Assembly: GCF_000422265.1 (NCBI RefSeq)
Contig: NZ_AULL01000017.1
Coordinates: forward strand, 186,001-250,000
Length of the DNA stretch: 64,000 nucleotides
Direction of reading: 5' to 3'
From: Kaistella palustris DSM 21579
GTDB taxonomy: Bacteria; Bacteroidota; Bacteroidia; Flavobacteriales; Weeksellaceae
Under the pieces are notes generated by a model, which saw nothing but the letters and a program-made list of their open reading frames with translations, was not told where the DNA came from and did not search any database. This document shows positions 25,353-34,220 of the stretch, piece after piece. How positions within the stretch are numbered: position 1 is the stretch's first letter; every line of letters starts with the position of its first letter. The translations under genes were made by a program, and so were the position numbers.

Positions 25353-25949
25353 ATGGCATTCGAATTACCTAAATTAGGTTATGCATACGATGCACTGGAA
25401 CCTACCATTGATGCTAAAACAATGGAAATTCACTACACAAAACACCATCAGGGTTATGTGGATAATTTAAATAAAGCAGTTGCCGGAACAGATCTTGAAA
25501 ATAAGTCTATAGAAGAAGTCTGCAAAACGGGAACCGATAAAGCGGCAGTTAGAAATAACGGCGGCGGGCACTATAATCACTCACTTTTCTGGGAGATACT
25601 TACACCTGGCGGTAGTAAAGACCCTGTGGGAAATGTAAAAGCAGCTCTAGAAAATTACGGTGGTTTCGACAAATTTAAAGAGGAATTTTCCAACGCTGCC
25701 AAAACAAGATTTGGTTCAGGCTGGGCCTGGCTATGTAAGAAAGACGATGGTTCGGTTACTGTTTGCTCTACACCAAACCAGGATAATCCATTGATGCCGG
25801 TGGCGGATTGCCAGGGAACTCCACTTTTGGGGCTTGATGTCTGGGAACATGCTTATTACCTAAACTACCAGAACAGAAGACCGGATTATGTTTCCGCTTT
25901 CTTTGATATCATCAACTGGGATAAAGTGGAAGAGCGATTTAACAGGTAA
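25353..25949 (+). CDS. sod: Superoxide dismutase, Mn/Fe family, Mn-like
   Basis: A 198-residue cytoplasmic enzyme that dismutes superoxide. Metal ligands are H27 (EIHYTKHH), H76 (HYNHSLFW), D162 and H166 (LDVWEHAYY). The second-sphere glutamine is in PNQDNP (Q143), the position typical of Mn-dependent enzymes, whereas Fe enzymes carry it near residue 70. It is therefore probably manganese or cambialistic. It is transcribed alone between two terminators. Confidence 0.92.
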   Translation: MAFELPKLGYAYDALEPTIDAKTMEIHYTKHHQGYVDNLNKAVAGTDLENKSIEEVCKTGTDKAAVRNNGGGHYNHSLFWEILTPGGSKDPVGNVKAALENYGGFDKFKEEFSNAAKTRFGSGWAWLCKKDDGSVTVCSTPNQDNPLMPVADCQGTPLLGLDVWEHAYYLNYQNRRPDYVSAFFDIINWDKVEERFNR

Positions 25950-25966
25950 GATCTTAAAAAAAATAT

Positions 25967-25997
25967 AAAAAGGTTCAGAAAGTTTCTGGACCTTTTT
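25967..25997. terminator. Bidirectional terminator between sod and the DUF6146-like gene
   Basis: Fifteen-base arms (one G-T pair) starting AAAAAGGTTCAG, with A-rich and T-rich ends on both sides, sit between two convergent genes and can serve both. Confidence 0.85.
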
Positions 25998-26001
25998 ATT
26001 T

Positions 26002-26418
26002 TTAGCGGATGTCGGTGGCACTTAAACCTTTCAGCCGCAGACCATATTTCCAGTTTACATAAGCAAAGACCTGGTAGAGCTTATATTCGAATTTCAAACC
26101 GTAGTTTTCCTGCGGATCGTAAGAAATCGAAGATTCTATAATATTCGGATATCTTCCGGAAAAATAATAGGAGTTCCATTCAGTGACGAGAAAAGTGTTC
26201 TTACTTTTCAGATAAGTTTCGGAGTACATATTCATAGGTTTTGCCACAGCGTTGAGGAAATAGTCATACTGCGAATCCAGGACCTGCAGATCCCACTCGC
26301 CCTCGTCATTTTTTGCCGGTGCAATTTCTGCGTGAGGTTGGTTTGGATCTACCCTTTTTTGGCTCACACAACCTGCAAGCAGCAAAGGTAAAATTATAAA
26401 AGTGAGTATTTTTTTCAT
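26002..26418 (-). CDS. Lipoprotein of unknown function, DUF6146-like
   Basis: A 138-residue protein with a signal peptide and lipobox (LLLAGC, Cys17). The mature part is rich in aromatic residues: LDSQYDYFLNAVAKPMN, VTEWNSYY, then YKLYQVFAYVNWKYGLRL near the C-terminus. I associate this pattern with the Bacteroidota family DUF6146, from memory and not confirmed. It is predicted to sit in the periplasmic or outer-membrane lipoprotein pool. A TATTTTTG promoter box lies 23 bases upstream. No partner gene is evident. Confidence 0.6.
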   Translation of the reverse strand: MKKILTFIILPLLLAGCVSQKRVDPNQPHAEIAPAKNDEGEWDLQVLDSQYDYFLNAVAKPMNMYSETYLKSKNTFLVTEWNSYYFSGRYPNIIESSISYDPQENYGLKFEYKLYQVFAYVNWKYGLRLKGLSATDIR

Positions 26419-26440
26419 CTTGATATTTTGAAATTCATAT

Positions 26441-26448
26441 CAAAAATA
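26441..26448 (-). promoter_or_regulatory. -7 promoter box of the DUF6146-like gene
   Basis: TATTTTTG on the minus strand, overlapping the tail of the upstream nuclease gene terminator; the leader would be about 19 bases. Confidence 0.5.
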
Positions 26449-26476
26449 AAACCGAAACTATTTCAGCTTCGGTTTT
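26442..26476 (-). terminator. Terminator of the EEP-family nuclease gene
   Basis: Perfect 9-bp stem AAAACCGAA / TTCGGTTTT with T residues on the minus side, just past the stop codon at 26494. Confidence 0.75.
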
Positions 26477-26493
26477 ACTTTGTTAATCTTTTT

Positions 26494-27687
26494 CTATTTT
26501 ACTTCCCGCTGCAAAACTACAAAGGCAGGGAAGTGGTCACTGAAGCCGCCGGTAAACTTATCGCCGCTCCAGGAGCGAAGCGGGTAACCTTTCCAGTTGC
26601 CTTCGCGCGTAATGAGATAAGGTGGCGCGAAGATTTCTGTTTTATAGATCGAGTAATCCTTGCCTACTTTATCTGAAAGCACATTTCCTGAAACAATGAT
26701 CTGGTCGAACAGATTCGGTGCGTCCTGATATGCAAGCGACGCGACACCTTTTTTAAACAGCGGATACATCAGGTTTAAATAAGGAGTTTCCGGACTCAGA
26801 TCTTTCGGATCGCCAACTGCTTTCAAATAGTTCTTTAAACTTGAACTGATCGGATCATCATTAAAATCACCCATGGCAAAAAGCTTGGTCGAAGGATCTT
26901 TCAGGCGGATACTGTCCATCTGCTGCTTTAAAACTACAGCCGCCGCATTTCTTTTTGGTACAGAAGCCGCTTCACCACCACTTCGGGAGGGCCAGTGGTT
27001 CATGAAAAAAGCAACTTTCTCGTTGTCCAGGAAACCGGTCACAACTACAATGTCACGCGAATAGGTGCGTTTATCGCCGTTATAGATTTTAATTTCTTTT
27101 TTTAAAGAATTCGTGGGTGTAAATCTTCTTTTCTGATAGATGATCGCTACATCGATGCCACGTGCATCATAAGAATTATAGTGTATGATGCCGTAGTCGT
27201 ATTTCGCCAGCACCGGTTCTTTGATGAGGTCTTCGATTACCTGTCTGTTTTCAACTTCGATCAGACCTACGATCGCCGGTGCGGTATTGGTATATTTAGC
27301 ACCCATTTCAGAAATTACTCTGGCCACATTTGCAAGCTTGGTCTTGTAGTTTTTTGAATTCCAGTTTTTGGGACTGTTCACGGTGAAGTCATCGGAAAGG
27401 AATTGTTTACGGACTACTTTTTTACCTTTCAGTAAGTTGTCGCTCCACTCGCCGCGGTAATCTTCTGTTGTTTCCAAATATTTGAGTGAATCCAGCGGTA
27501 CGCTGCGGTGGAAAGCGGGATTGCTTATATCCTTGGTCCCGTCGATATAATCTGCGGATGCAATGGTATCCCATAAATTCTCCACATTCATAAAGCCGAT
27601 CGTAGCGACTTTGCGAAGTTGACCCTGCTGTTGTGCGAAGGTAAAACCGAACAGGAGAAGGAGTACAAAACTGACTATTTTTTTCAT
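26494..27687 (-). CDS. Secreted endonuclease/exonuclease/phosphatase (EEP) family protein
   Basis: A 397-residue protein with a signal peptide (1-18, ending TFAQ). The EEP fold is marked by IGFMNVENLWDT (Asn34/Glu36-type metal site), GLIEVENRQVIEDL (catalytic Glu), FFMNHWPSRSGG, FAMGDFNDDP (Asp-x-Asn) and the final GGFSDHFPAFV (Asp-His). Exported relatives in Bacteroidota are annotated as endonucleases or phosphodiesterases/phosphatases. It is divergent from a TonB receptor and DUF5689 lipoprotein operon with only 204 bases between, suggesting a shared task such as nucleic acid or organophosphate use (inference). Confidence 0.85.
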   Translation of the reverse strand: MKKIVSFVLLLLFGFTFAQQQGQLRKVATIGFMNVENLWDTIASADYIDGTKDISNPAFHRSVPLDSLKYLETTEDYRGEWSDNLLKGKKVVRKQFLSDDFTVNSPKNWNSKNYKTKLANVARVISEMGAKYTNTAPAIVGLIEVENRQVIEDLIKEPVLAKYDYGIIHYNSYDARGIDVAIIYQKRRFTPTNSLKKEIKIYNGDKRTYSRDIVVVTGFLDNEKVAFFMNHWPSRSGGEAASVPKRNAAAVVLKQQMDSIRLKDPSTKLFAMGDFNDDPISSSLKNYLKAVGDPKDLSPETPYLNLMYPLFKKGVASLAYQDAPNLFDQIIVSGNVLSDKVGKDYSIYKTEIFAPPYLITREGNWKGYPLRSWSGDKFTGGFSDHFPAFVVLQREVK

Positions 27688-27715
27688 TTTTTAAACGGTA
27701 TAATATTTAAGAATA

Positions 27716-27723
27716 CAAATCTA
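27716..27723 (-). promoter_or_regulatory. -7 promoter box of the EEP-family nuclease gene
   Basis: TAGATTTG on the minus strand; the leader would be about 25 bases. It is divergent from the TonB receptor promoter about 100 bases away. Confidence 0.5.
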
Positions 27724-27824
27724 CTAATAAAATATTATGGTAAAGCTATTTTTGGTTAGACCTAATAGTTATCAGTTCACCCCGAGAAAACTGTTAAAAA
27801 CATGTAAAGTATTATTATATTGTT

Positions 27825-27832
27825 TAAATTTG
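27825..27832 (+). promoter_or_regulatory. -7 promoter box of the TonB receptor operon
   Basis: TAAATTTG, with about 55 bases of A-rich leader before the ATG at 27892. Confidence 0.5.
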
Positions 27833-27891
27833 CGCTTATTAGTTTACTGAATTCACTTATAATTCAAAAAGCAAAAAAATAAATTATCAAC

Positions 27892-30756
27892 ATGATTAAA
27901 AAGCTATCTTTAATCTCTTTGTTTACGCTGCTTCCAGCTTCTTTTTACTTTGCGCAGACCACGGTTTATGCATACTTAAAAGATGCCAACGGAAATCCGG
28001 TCGAAAGCGCCGAGATAGATTTGAAAAGTTCCGGTTCCGGGGTGAAAGCCGATAAGATCGGATACTTCCAGTTCGTTGACCTGCAAACCGGTCATTACCA
28101 AATCGTTATTTCCAAGCCTAATTTCGAAACCAAGGTGATGGAGTTTGACGTAACCGAAGAGAAGAAAAAAGATTTGGGCGTGATCACGCTTTATTCCACT
28201 TTAACAGGTGCAGATCAGGGTCTTGCAATTATTGAAAGCAGTGGCGACGAAGAGAATTCCAGCCAGGCAAGTACAGTAGGGCTTTTGCAGTCTTCTCAGG
28301 ATGTGTTCAGCAGAATTGCAGCGTATGACCTGGGAGCTTACTGGTTCCGCCCAAGAGGAATCGACGGCAGAACCGGAGAAACCATGATGAATGGCGTTTC
28401 TATGGTCAAAGGTGACAACGGAAACGTAGACTTCAGCAATTGGGGAGGCTTAAATGAAATTACGCGCTACCCGGAAATTTCCGCGAACCACGCACCTTCA
28501 GAATATGCGTTTGGTGGAGCAAGTTCCGTAATTTATAAAAATACCAATGCCAGCGATTACCGAAAAGGTTTTCAGGCCACTTATTCACTGACCAACCGGA
28601 ATTACCGTAACAGAGCATCCCTGCGATACAGCTCAGGAATGAACAAGAACGGTTGGGCGTTCACCGCAATGGGTGCCAGAAGATGGGCCCAGGAAGGCAT
28701 CAATGAAGGCACATTCTATGATGCATACGGTGCATTTTTAGGAATTGAAAAGAAAATAAATGATGCGCACACCGTGACTTTGAACGCGTTTGCCGCACCT
28801 TACAGAAGATCAACATCCAGTCCAAGTACGCAGGAAGTTTATGATTACAGAGGTGTTCATTACAATTCCTATTGGGGTTGGCAGGATGGTGAAAAGCGCA
28901 GCGAAAGAGTTCGTGCAGGGTTCCAGCCTATTTTCCAGCTTCAGGATTTCTGGAAGATCAATAAAAAATCAAGCCTCCGTACAGCGGTATCTTACCAGTT
29001 CGGAAAAGATAAAAGTGCGAGACTCGACTGGCAAAATGTGCCCAATCCATCGCCAACATATTACAGATATCTGCCAAGTTATTTCGACTCCCTGGATCCC
29101 AATGCTTCGCTTCCTGTAGGCGACGGCGAGACACCGACTACACTGCAGCAGGCTTACGCCACTTCGCTGGCAGGTTGGCAAAGCGGTGATCCGGAAATTA
29201 CGCAGATCAACTGGGATGCTTTGTACCGAAGAAATATGGCGCAACCCACCGCAGATTATTACGGAGCTACCGGCAAACGCGCACTTTATTTTCAGGTTAA
29301 TGATGTAAGCGATGATAAGATCTTCAATGCAGGAACGCATTATACCTACAGCTTCAATGATACCAGCAGATTTCTGCTAAACGTATCTTACCAAAACTAC
29401 AAATCCGAGTTGTACCGTGAAGTGAAAGATCTTCTGGGTGCAGATTTCGCTTTGAACCGCGATCCGTTTGCAGCCACCAATCAACCGGGAAAAAGTGGTC
29501 TTTATAATGAAGGTGAAACCGATGTGGCTAAAAGGGTAGGTGATAAGATCAATTACGATTACGCATTTTCTCGTCAGGAAGTTAAGGTAAACCCTGGTTT
29601 CAAATTCCAGACCGGTAAATTTGATGTATTTGTGTCAGGTTTGGCGGGTTATTCCACTTCAAACAGAGAGGGTTATTTTAAACATTACCTTTATGAAGAT
29701 TCTTACGGAAAAAGTCCAAATTACGATTTCTGGAATTTTGGTCTGAAAGGTCAGGTTATTTATAAAGTAGATGGCAGAAACTTCCTGGTATATAATGGTG
29801 CCTATTTCAATCAGGCTCCTTTTCTGGAAGATCTCTTCATCAATCCAAGAGTTAATTCCTCAACCGCGCCGAATATTACCAGTGCAATCATCAATGCAAA
29901 TGATCTGAGCTACGTGGTCAGCAGTCCATTCTTTAAAATAAGATTAACTGGATATTTAGTCGATACTCAGAATGACACCAATGTACAGCGTTTCTTTGCT
30001 GATGGTATCCAGATCGCGACCGCCGGTGCCGATGGAGAAGTCGGTAATGTGCAGAGTGCTTTTGTTACGCAGGTCATGTCGAATGTCGACAAAAGAAATA
30101 TGGGTGGTGAACTTGGTGTAGACGTAAAAATACTTCCGACTTTATCACTTCAGGGTCTGGCAAGTTACGGTCAGTTTACTTACAGAAATGATCCGAATGT
30201 ATATTTTGCCTCTGATGCCAGCGGAACGTTTGCCGACGGAAAATCTTATCTTGATTTTGGTAAAGCATATCTGAAAAATTACAGACAGGGTGGTACGCCG
30301 CAACAGGGTTACTCCTTAGGTTTCCGTTACAATTCACCGAAATACTGGTGGTTTGGAGCGAACTGGAATTATCTTGATGACAACTTCCTGGATCCATCTG
30401 CATTGCTGCGATCTGAGAGGTTTATTCAAAATCCTGTAACCGGAACCCCGTACGCAGGTGTTACTGAAGCTGAATTAAGAAACGTTTTACAGCCCACACG
30501 TTTGCCGTCAGCTTATTTCCTTAACGCCAACGTAGGGAAATCATGGAGACTTGGGGCTTACTATGTGTTGGTTACCGCTTCTGTAAATAATATTTTAGAC
30601 AATACCAAGTATATCACCGGAGGTTTCGAGCAGACAAGACGTGTAACTTTCCCGGGTTATATTGAAGAGAACAGCAGAGAGTTTTCCCTTTTCGGACCGA
30701 AATACTGGTACACGCAGGGCAGATCCTATTTCGTAAACCTTCAGGTTAGATTTTAG
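27892..30756 (+). CDS. TonB-dependent receptor with carboxypeptidase-like N-terminal domain
   Basis: A 954-residue outer-membrane protein. A signal peptide (1-22, ending YFAQ) is followed by a carboxypeptidase-D-like regulatory domain (about 23-105, VYAYLKDANGNPVESAEIDL), a plug region (about 115-230, with FRPRGIDGRTGETMMNG) and a beta-barrel ending in an aromatic strand (SYFVNLQVRF). The ligand is unknown. The next gene, a DUF5689 lipoprotein, starts 31 bases downstream and may be the surface partner, much as SusD-like proteins partner SusC-like receptors. Confidence 0.88.
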   Translation: MIKKLSLISLFTLLPASFYFAQTTVYAYLKDANGNPVESAEIDLKSSGSGVKADKIGYFQFVDLQTGHYQIVISKPNFETKVMEFDVTEEKKKDLGVITLYSTLTGADQGLAIIESSGDEENSSQASTVGLLQSSQDVFSRIAAYDLGAYWFRPRGIDGRTGETMMNGVSMVKGDNGNVDFSNWGGLNEITRYPEISANHAPSEYAFGGASSVIYKNTNASDYRKGFQATYSLTNRNYRNRASLRYSSGMNKNGWAFTAMGARRWAQEGINEGTFYDAYGAFLGIEKKINDAHTVTLNAFAAPYRRSTSSPSTQEVYDYRGVHYNSYWGWQDGEKRSERVRAGFQPIFQLQDFWKINKKSSLRTAVSYQFGKDKSARLDWQNVPNPSPTYYRYLPSYFDSLDPNASLPVGDGETPTTLQQAYATSLAGWQSGDPEITQINWDALYRRNMAQPTADYYGATGKRALYFQVNDVSDDKIFNAGTHYTYSFNDTSRFLLNVSYQNYKSELYREVKDLLGADFALNRDPFAATNQPGKSGLYNEGETDVAKRVGDKINYDYAFSRQEVKVNPGFKFQTGKFDVFVSGLAGYSTSNREGYFKHYLYEDSYGKSPNYDFWNFGLKGQVIYKVDGRNFLVYNGAYFNQAPFLEDLFINPRVNSSTAPNITSAIINANDLSYVVSSPFFKIRLTGYLVDTQNDTNVQRFFADGIQIATAGADGEVGNVQSAFVTQVMSNVDKRNMGGELGVDVKILPTLSLQGLASYGQFTYRNDPNVYFASDASGTFADGKSYLDFGKAYLKNYRQGGTPQQGYSLGFRYNSPKYWWFGANWNYLDDNFLDPSALLRSERFIQNPVTGTPYAGVTEAELRNVLQPTRLPSAYFLNANVGKSWRLGAYYVLVTASVNNILDNTKYITGGFEQTRRVTFPGYIEENSREFSLFGPKYWYTQGRSYFVNLQVRF

Positions 30757-30787
30757 TAAATAAATAAGAATTTTAAAAAATAATATA

Positions 30788-32209
30788 ATGAATTTCAGAA
30801 AATATTTTAAAACTGCTTGTGTAATTGCGATTTCTGCTTTTACGGTAAGCTCTTGTGTAGATAAGGACGAGTGGGATACGCCGCCTATCAACTGCAACAA
30901 TAAGTTCGATGCACCGAATATTACGATGGCAGATTTCAAAGCCTTGGCGCCATCAACACCTGGATACGTTTTGATTACTGATGATAAAATCTTCGACGGT
31001 TATATTATCTCTTCCGACGAAAATGGTAATTTCTACAAAACCATTTCCTTCCAGGACAAACCGGAAAATCCAACCGCAGGTTTGCAGATGGAAGTTGACA
31101 GAGCAAGTAATTATGCAGACTTCCCTGTCGGAACTCACATTAGAATCAATGCGAAAGGTCTACGTTTGGGTCTTGATCGCGGTACTGTAAAAATCGGTTC
31201 TGTAGATCCTCAGTATGCGATCGGTAGAATTCCGGGGGTGCTATTCTCCAGATATATCTCAGCAGTTTGTGACGGTAATACCATGGAGATCGCAACCATT
31301 AAACCAACTGAATTGCCAAACCTGTCTTCTGCAATGCAGAAAAAGTATATCAATACTTTGGTTAAAGTTCCGAATGTTCAGTTTAACATTTCTGAACTGT
31401 ACCCTACCAACAAACCGTACATCGATTATCTTGCTGGTGCCGGTGTAGATACCAACAGAGGTATTGAAGATGCTTTCGGTGGAACAACGGTTCTTAGAAG
31501 CTCAGGATTTGCGTCTTACGGTTCCACACTTTTACCAAAAGGCACAGGGGATCTTACCTTTGTAGTAAGCTATTATACCACTAAAACACCGGTAACTTAT
31601 CTGCCGGCTGATTTCCAAATGCTGATCAGAGGTCTTGCTGACGTGAACATTCCGCCAACAGGAACAAGATTCGATCCAACGCCACCAAAAGGAGGTACGG
31701 CTATTACTTATCCTGCAACACTTTTGGAAACCTTCGAAGGTTATACAGGAAATCTTCTGGATACTTTCCCGCCATACATCAATGATCCGATCCTTGGAAA
31801 CAGATACTGGCAGATGAAGACCTTCAGCAATAACAATTACATTGAACTAAGTGCGAACGCCGGAACTGGTCCTTATGAGACATTCTTCATCGTTCCTGTA
31901 ACCTTCACTCCGGGTAAAGCGCTGAGCTTTAATGTGAATGTCGGTTATTACAACGGTGCTGCGCTTAAGGTGTATACTTCTACAGATTATACGCCACTGG
32001 GTGATGTAACAGCTGCAACATTAACGGATATTACCTCCAGCTTCACCATTCCGACAACTCCTGCGTCAGGATACGGAGTTTTGGCGCCAGCCGGCAGTTA
32101 TACTATTCCGTCCACGCTTTCAGGAAAAGGTTATGTAATGTTCAAATATGCCGGTGTTGGTGGCGGTATCACCACCACTATTCAGCTGGATAAGATCGCG
32201 TTACAGTAG
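30788..32209 (+). CDS. DUF5689-domain surface lipoprotein
   Basis: A 473-residue lipoprotein (lipobox VSSC, Cys20). The N-terminal half is the DUF5689 type (TMADFKAL, YVLITDDKIFDGYIISSDENGNFYKTI, GTHIRINAKGLRLG), an OB-fold-like module. The C-terminal half (about 315-473: LLETFEGYTG, RYWQMKTF, then YVMFKYAGVGG and IQLDKIAL) resembles choice-of-anchor J / DUF5017-type beta-sandwich domains. It sits 31 bases behind a TonB receptor and ends with a strong terminator, so the two form an operon. A nucleic-acid- or ligand-capturing surface role is inferred from the OB-like fold and from the divergent nuclease gene. Confidence 0.75.
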   Translation: MNFRKYFKTACVIAISAFTVSSCVDKDEWDTPPINCNNKFDAPNITMADFKALAPSTPGYVLITDDKIFDGYIISSDENGNFYKTISFQDKPENPTAGLQMEVDRASNYADFPVGTHIRINAKGLRLGLDRGTVKIGSVDPQYAIGRIPGVLFSRYISAVCDGNTMEIATIKPTELPNLSSAMQKKYINTLVKVPNVQFNISELYPTNKPYIDYLAGAGVDTNRGIEDAFGGTTVLRSSGFASYGSTLLPKGTGDLTFVVSYYTTKTPVTYLPADFQMLIRGLADVNIPPTGTRFDPTPPKGGTAITYPATLLETFEGYTGNLLDTFPPYINDPILGNRYWQMKTFSNNNYIELSANAGTGPYETFFIVPVTFTPGKALSFNVNVGYYNGAALKVYTSTDYTPLGDVTAATLTDITSSFTIPTTPASGYGVLAPAGSYTIPSTLSGKGYVMFKYAGVGGGITTTIQLDKIALQ

Positions 32210-32233
32210 ACCCGTATCTTTTACTTAATAATT

Positions 32234-32260
32234 CCGCCTCTGCAAAGGGGCGGTTTTTTT
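32234..32260 (+). terminator. Terminator of the TonB receptor/DUF5689 operon
   Basis: Stem CCGCCTCT / AGGGGCGG (one G-T pair) with a GCAA tetraloop, then seven T residues. Confidence 0.85.
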
Positions 32261-32322
32261 GTTGTTAATGTTTTCAGGTAATGCAGACCAAAATTTATTA
32301 ATTAAAATCCCGAAATTAATTA

Positions 32323-32336
32323 GGACTAATTTGTCC
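32323..32336. promoter_or_regulatory. Putative Rrf2 operator GGAC-N6-GTCC
   Basis: Inverted repeat GGAC TAATTT GTCC; the centre is nearly symmetric too. It overlaps the -33 TTTG (32330-32333) of the promoter that drives the Rrf2 gene, an ideal place for a dimeric Rrf2 repressor. Binding by this Rrf2 is inferred from position only. Confidence 0.5.
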
Positions 32337-32361
32337 GATTTACGAATATTAGTTACCTTTG
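32330..32361 (+). promoter_or_regulatory. Promoter of the Rrf2/Ric operon
   Basis: TTTG (32330-32333), 20 bases, TACCTTTG (32354-32361), a textbook Bacteroidota promoter. The ATG of the Rrf2 gene is 21 bases beyond the box, which excludes the longer frame that begins at 32259. Confidence 0.7.
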
Positions 32362-32381
32362 TCGAAGAGAAATCAAGAATT

Positions 32382-32813
32382 ATGTTATCAAAAACCTGCG
32401 AATATGCCTTGCGCGCGATGATCTATATTGCACAGAACTCGAAGGATGGGAGTATGATCAACATCAAGGAAGTAGCTGCGCAGATCAATTCCCCTGAACT
32501 TTTTATAGCCAAGATCCTTCAGAACCTGAGCCGACAAAACTTTTTACAGTCATCCAAGGGCAGATATGGCGGATTTTATATTTCCGATAAGGAAGCCGAA
32601 ACTTCACTCGCAGATATAATTACCGCAATCGATGGTGACAAAATGTTCGAAGGTTGCGGTTTGGGACTATCATCCTGCTCAGATGCGAATCCGTGTCCTA
32701 TACACAATACTTATAAGGAAGCACGCCACCAGTTGCAGCAGATCTACGGAGAAACTACGCTCAGCCAGTTCCGGGAAGCCGGTAATCTGGAAACACTTCT
32801 TTTAAAACGTTAA
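32382..32813 (+). CDS. Rrf2-family transcriptional regulator with cluster-binding cysteines
   Basis: A 143-residue winged-helix regulator. The N-terminus MLSKTCEYALRAMIYIA and the wing SSKGRYGGFYIS are typical for Rrf2. Three cysteines, C92, C99 and C105 (C-x6-C-x5-C), correspond to the Fe-S ligands of IscR/NsrR-type proteins, so a redox- or NO-sensing cluster is likely. It is followed at 57 bases by the Ric/ScdA-type gene, matching the known association of Rrf2 sensors with nitrosative-stress repair. A palindrome overlaps its promoter, suggesting autoregulation. Confidence 0.85.
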   Translation: MLSKTCEYALRAMIYIAQNSKDGSMINIKEVAAQINSPELFIAKILQNLSRQNFLQSSKGRYGGFYISDKEAETSLADIITAIDGDKMFEGCGLGLSSCSDANPCPIHNTYKEARHQLQQIYGETTLSQFREAGNLETLLLKR

Positions 32814-32870
32814 TAAACTTGCAAAAAGAATCTCTTTAATATAATATCTATACTTTAAAACTTCATAAAA

Positions 32871-34079
32871 ATGGCAACAATAGAAAAACTGGTCGTATCC
32901 ACCATCGAACCGCGGTTGAAACATCCTACAGTATTTAAATATTTTGACGCACTGCAGCCGGGCGAAGAATTCGTGATTGAAAACGATCATGATCCGAAGC
33001 CTTTATACTACGAAATTATCGCCGAGCGCGGCGCAATTTTCACCTGGGAATATCTGGAAAAAGGTCCCGAGACATTCCTGGTTCGCATTAAAAAAAATCC
33101 CGAAGAAAATGAAACAGAGGAAATCGAACGGTTAAATGTAACTGTAATCGAGCCTCGCCTGAAACACCCAACTATATTCAAATATTTCGATGCCTTAAAA
33201 CCCGGACAAAGTTTCATTATCGAAAACGACCACGATCCAAAACCGCTCTATTACGAACTGATCGGCGAGCGCGGCAATATCTTCACCTGGGAATATCTGC
33301 AGCAGGGACCTGAACTTTTTGTGGTGAAGATCTCTAAAAACCCGGCCACTCAAACGGGTGAAGAAACCATTGGTGCGATTGCCGCCAAAGACATCCGTAA
33401 AGCGGAACTTTTAAAATCCAAAGGGATCGATTTCAGCTGTGGGGGCGATAAAACCGTGAAGGAAGCAAGTGAGGCAGCCGGAATGTCAGAAGCTGAACTC
33501 CGCGCCGAATTGCAGCACGCGGTGAAAACTACACTGTCACCAAGTTTTGATTACGATAAATGGGATCTGGATTTTCTTGCAGATTTCATTGTCAATACAC
33601 ACCACCGTTATATTAAGGATAACGCAGAAAATCTCAACGATCTCGCCATAAAAGTAGCCGAGCATCACAGCGCTAACCATCCGGAACTGAACAGACTGTC
33701 GACAGTGACCTATCATTTTTTGCAGGATCTTGTAGATCATATTATGCGTGAAGAGGAATTTTTCTTTCCCGCCATCAAACAGATGGTTGCCAAAAGAAAT
33801 AATCCCGCGCTGGAAACCGAATATCAACCTGGTATTATGGCGGAACCGATAAGTATCCTGAAAAAAGAACATGAGATCGCGGGTGATGACCTTTCCTTTT
33901 TCCGGAAGCTTACCAATGATTACGCGCTTCCGGCTGATGCCTGTAATTCCTACCGCTACCTTTTTGAAAAAATGAAAGAATTTGAAAGTGATCTGCAGAC
34001 GCATCTTCACCTGGAAAATAATCTGCTGTTCGCGAAGGCGCTTGAACTGGATGCGGAATTGGCGAAAACTGTTTCATAG
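32871..34079 (+). CDS. ric: Iron-sulfur cluster repair di-iron protein (Ric/ScdA) with two N-terminal DUF2249 domains
   Basis: A 402-residue fusion. Two near-identical DUF2249 domains occupy about 8-75 and 89-155 (each with IEPRLKHPT.FKYFDAL, ENDHDPKPLYYE and FTWEYL; period 81). Next comes the ScdA N-terminal (DUF542) domain at about 166-225 and a hemerythrin-like four-helix domain (about 235-395) with ligand candidates H245, H266, H290, E294, H334, H380 and E382. Ric proteins mend Fe-S clusters damaged by NO or peroxide. The DUF542 motif, normally FCCGG, reads DFSCGG here (S189, C190), so one of the two usual cysteines is missing. E. coli YtfE and S. aureus ScdA lack DUF2249 domains. Confidence 0.88.
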   Translation: MATIEKLVVSTIEPRLKHPTVFKYFDALQPGEEFVIENDHDPKPLYYEIIAERGAIFTWEYLEKGPETFLVRIKKNPEENETEEIERLNVTVIEPRLKHPTIFKYFDALKPGQSFIIENDHDPKPLYYELIGERGNIFTWEYLQQGPELFVVKISKNPATQTGEETIGAIAAKDIRKAELLKSKGIDFSCGGDKTVKEASEAAGMSEAELRAELQHAVKTTLSPSFDYDKWDLDFLADFIVNTHHRYIKDNAENLNDLAIKVAEHHSANHPELNRLSTVTYHFLQDLVDHIMREEEFFFPAIKQMVAKRNNPALETEYQPGIMAEPISILKKEHEIAGDDLSFFRKLTNDYALPADACNSYRYLFEKMKEFESDLQTHLHLENNLLFAKALELDAELAKTVS

Positions 34080-34220
34080 GAATTCAGTATTTTAAAACTG
34101 CATTAGATTTTATTAATTTTTTAACTGCAAGAGCGGCTGTAAACAATTTTTGTTTAATGTTTCTGACAAACGTAAATCCCGCTGCTTTTGTGGTTTTTAA
34201 TAATCCTTTTTTACTGAGGA

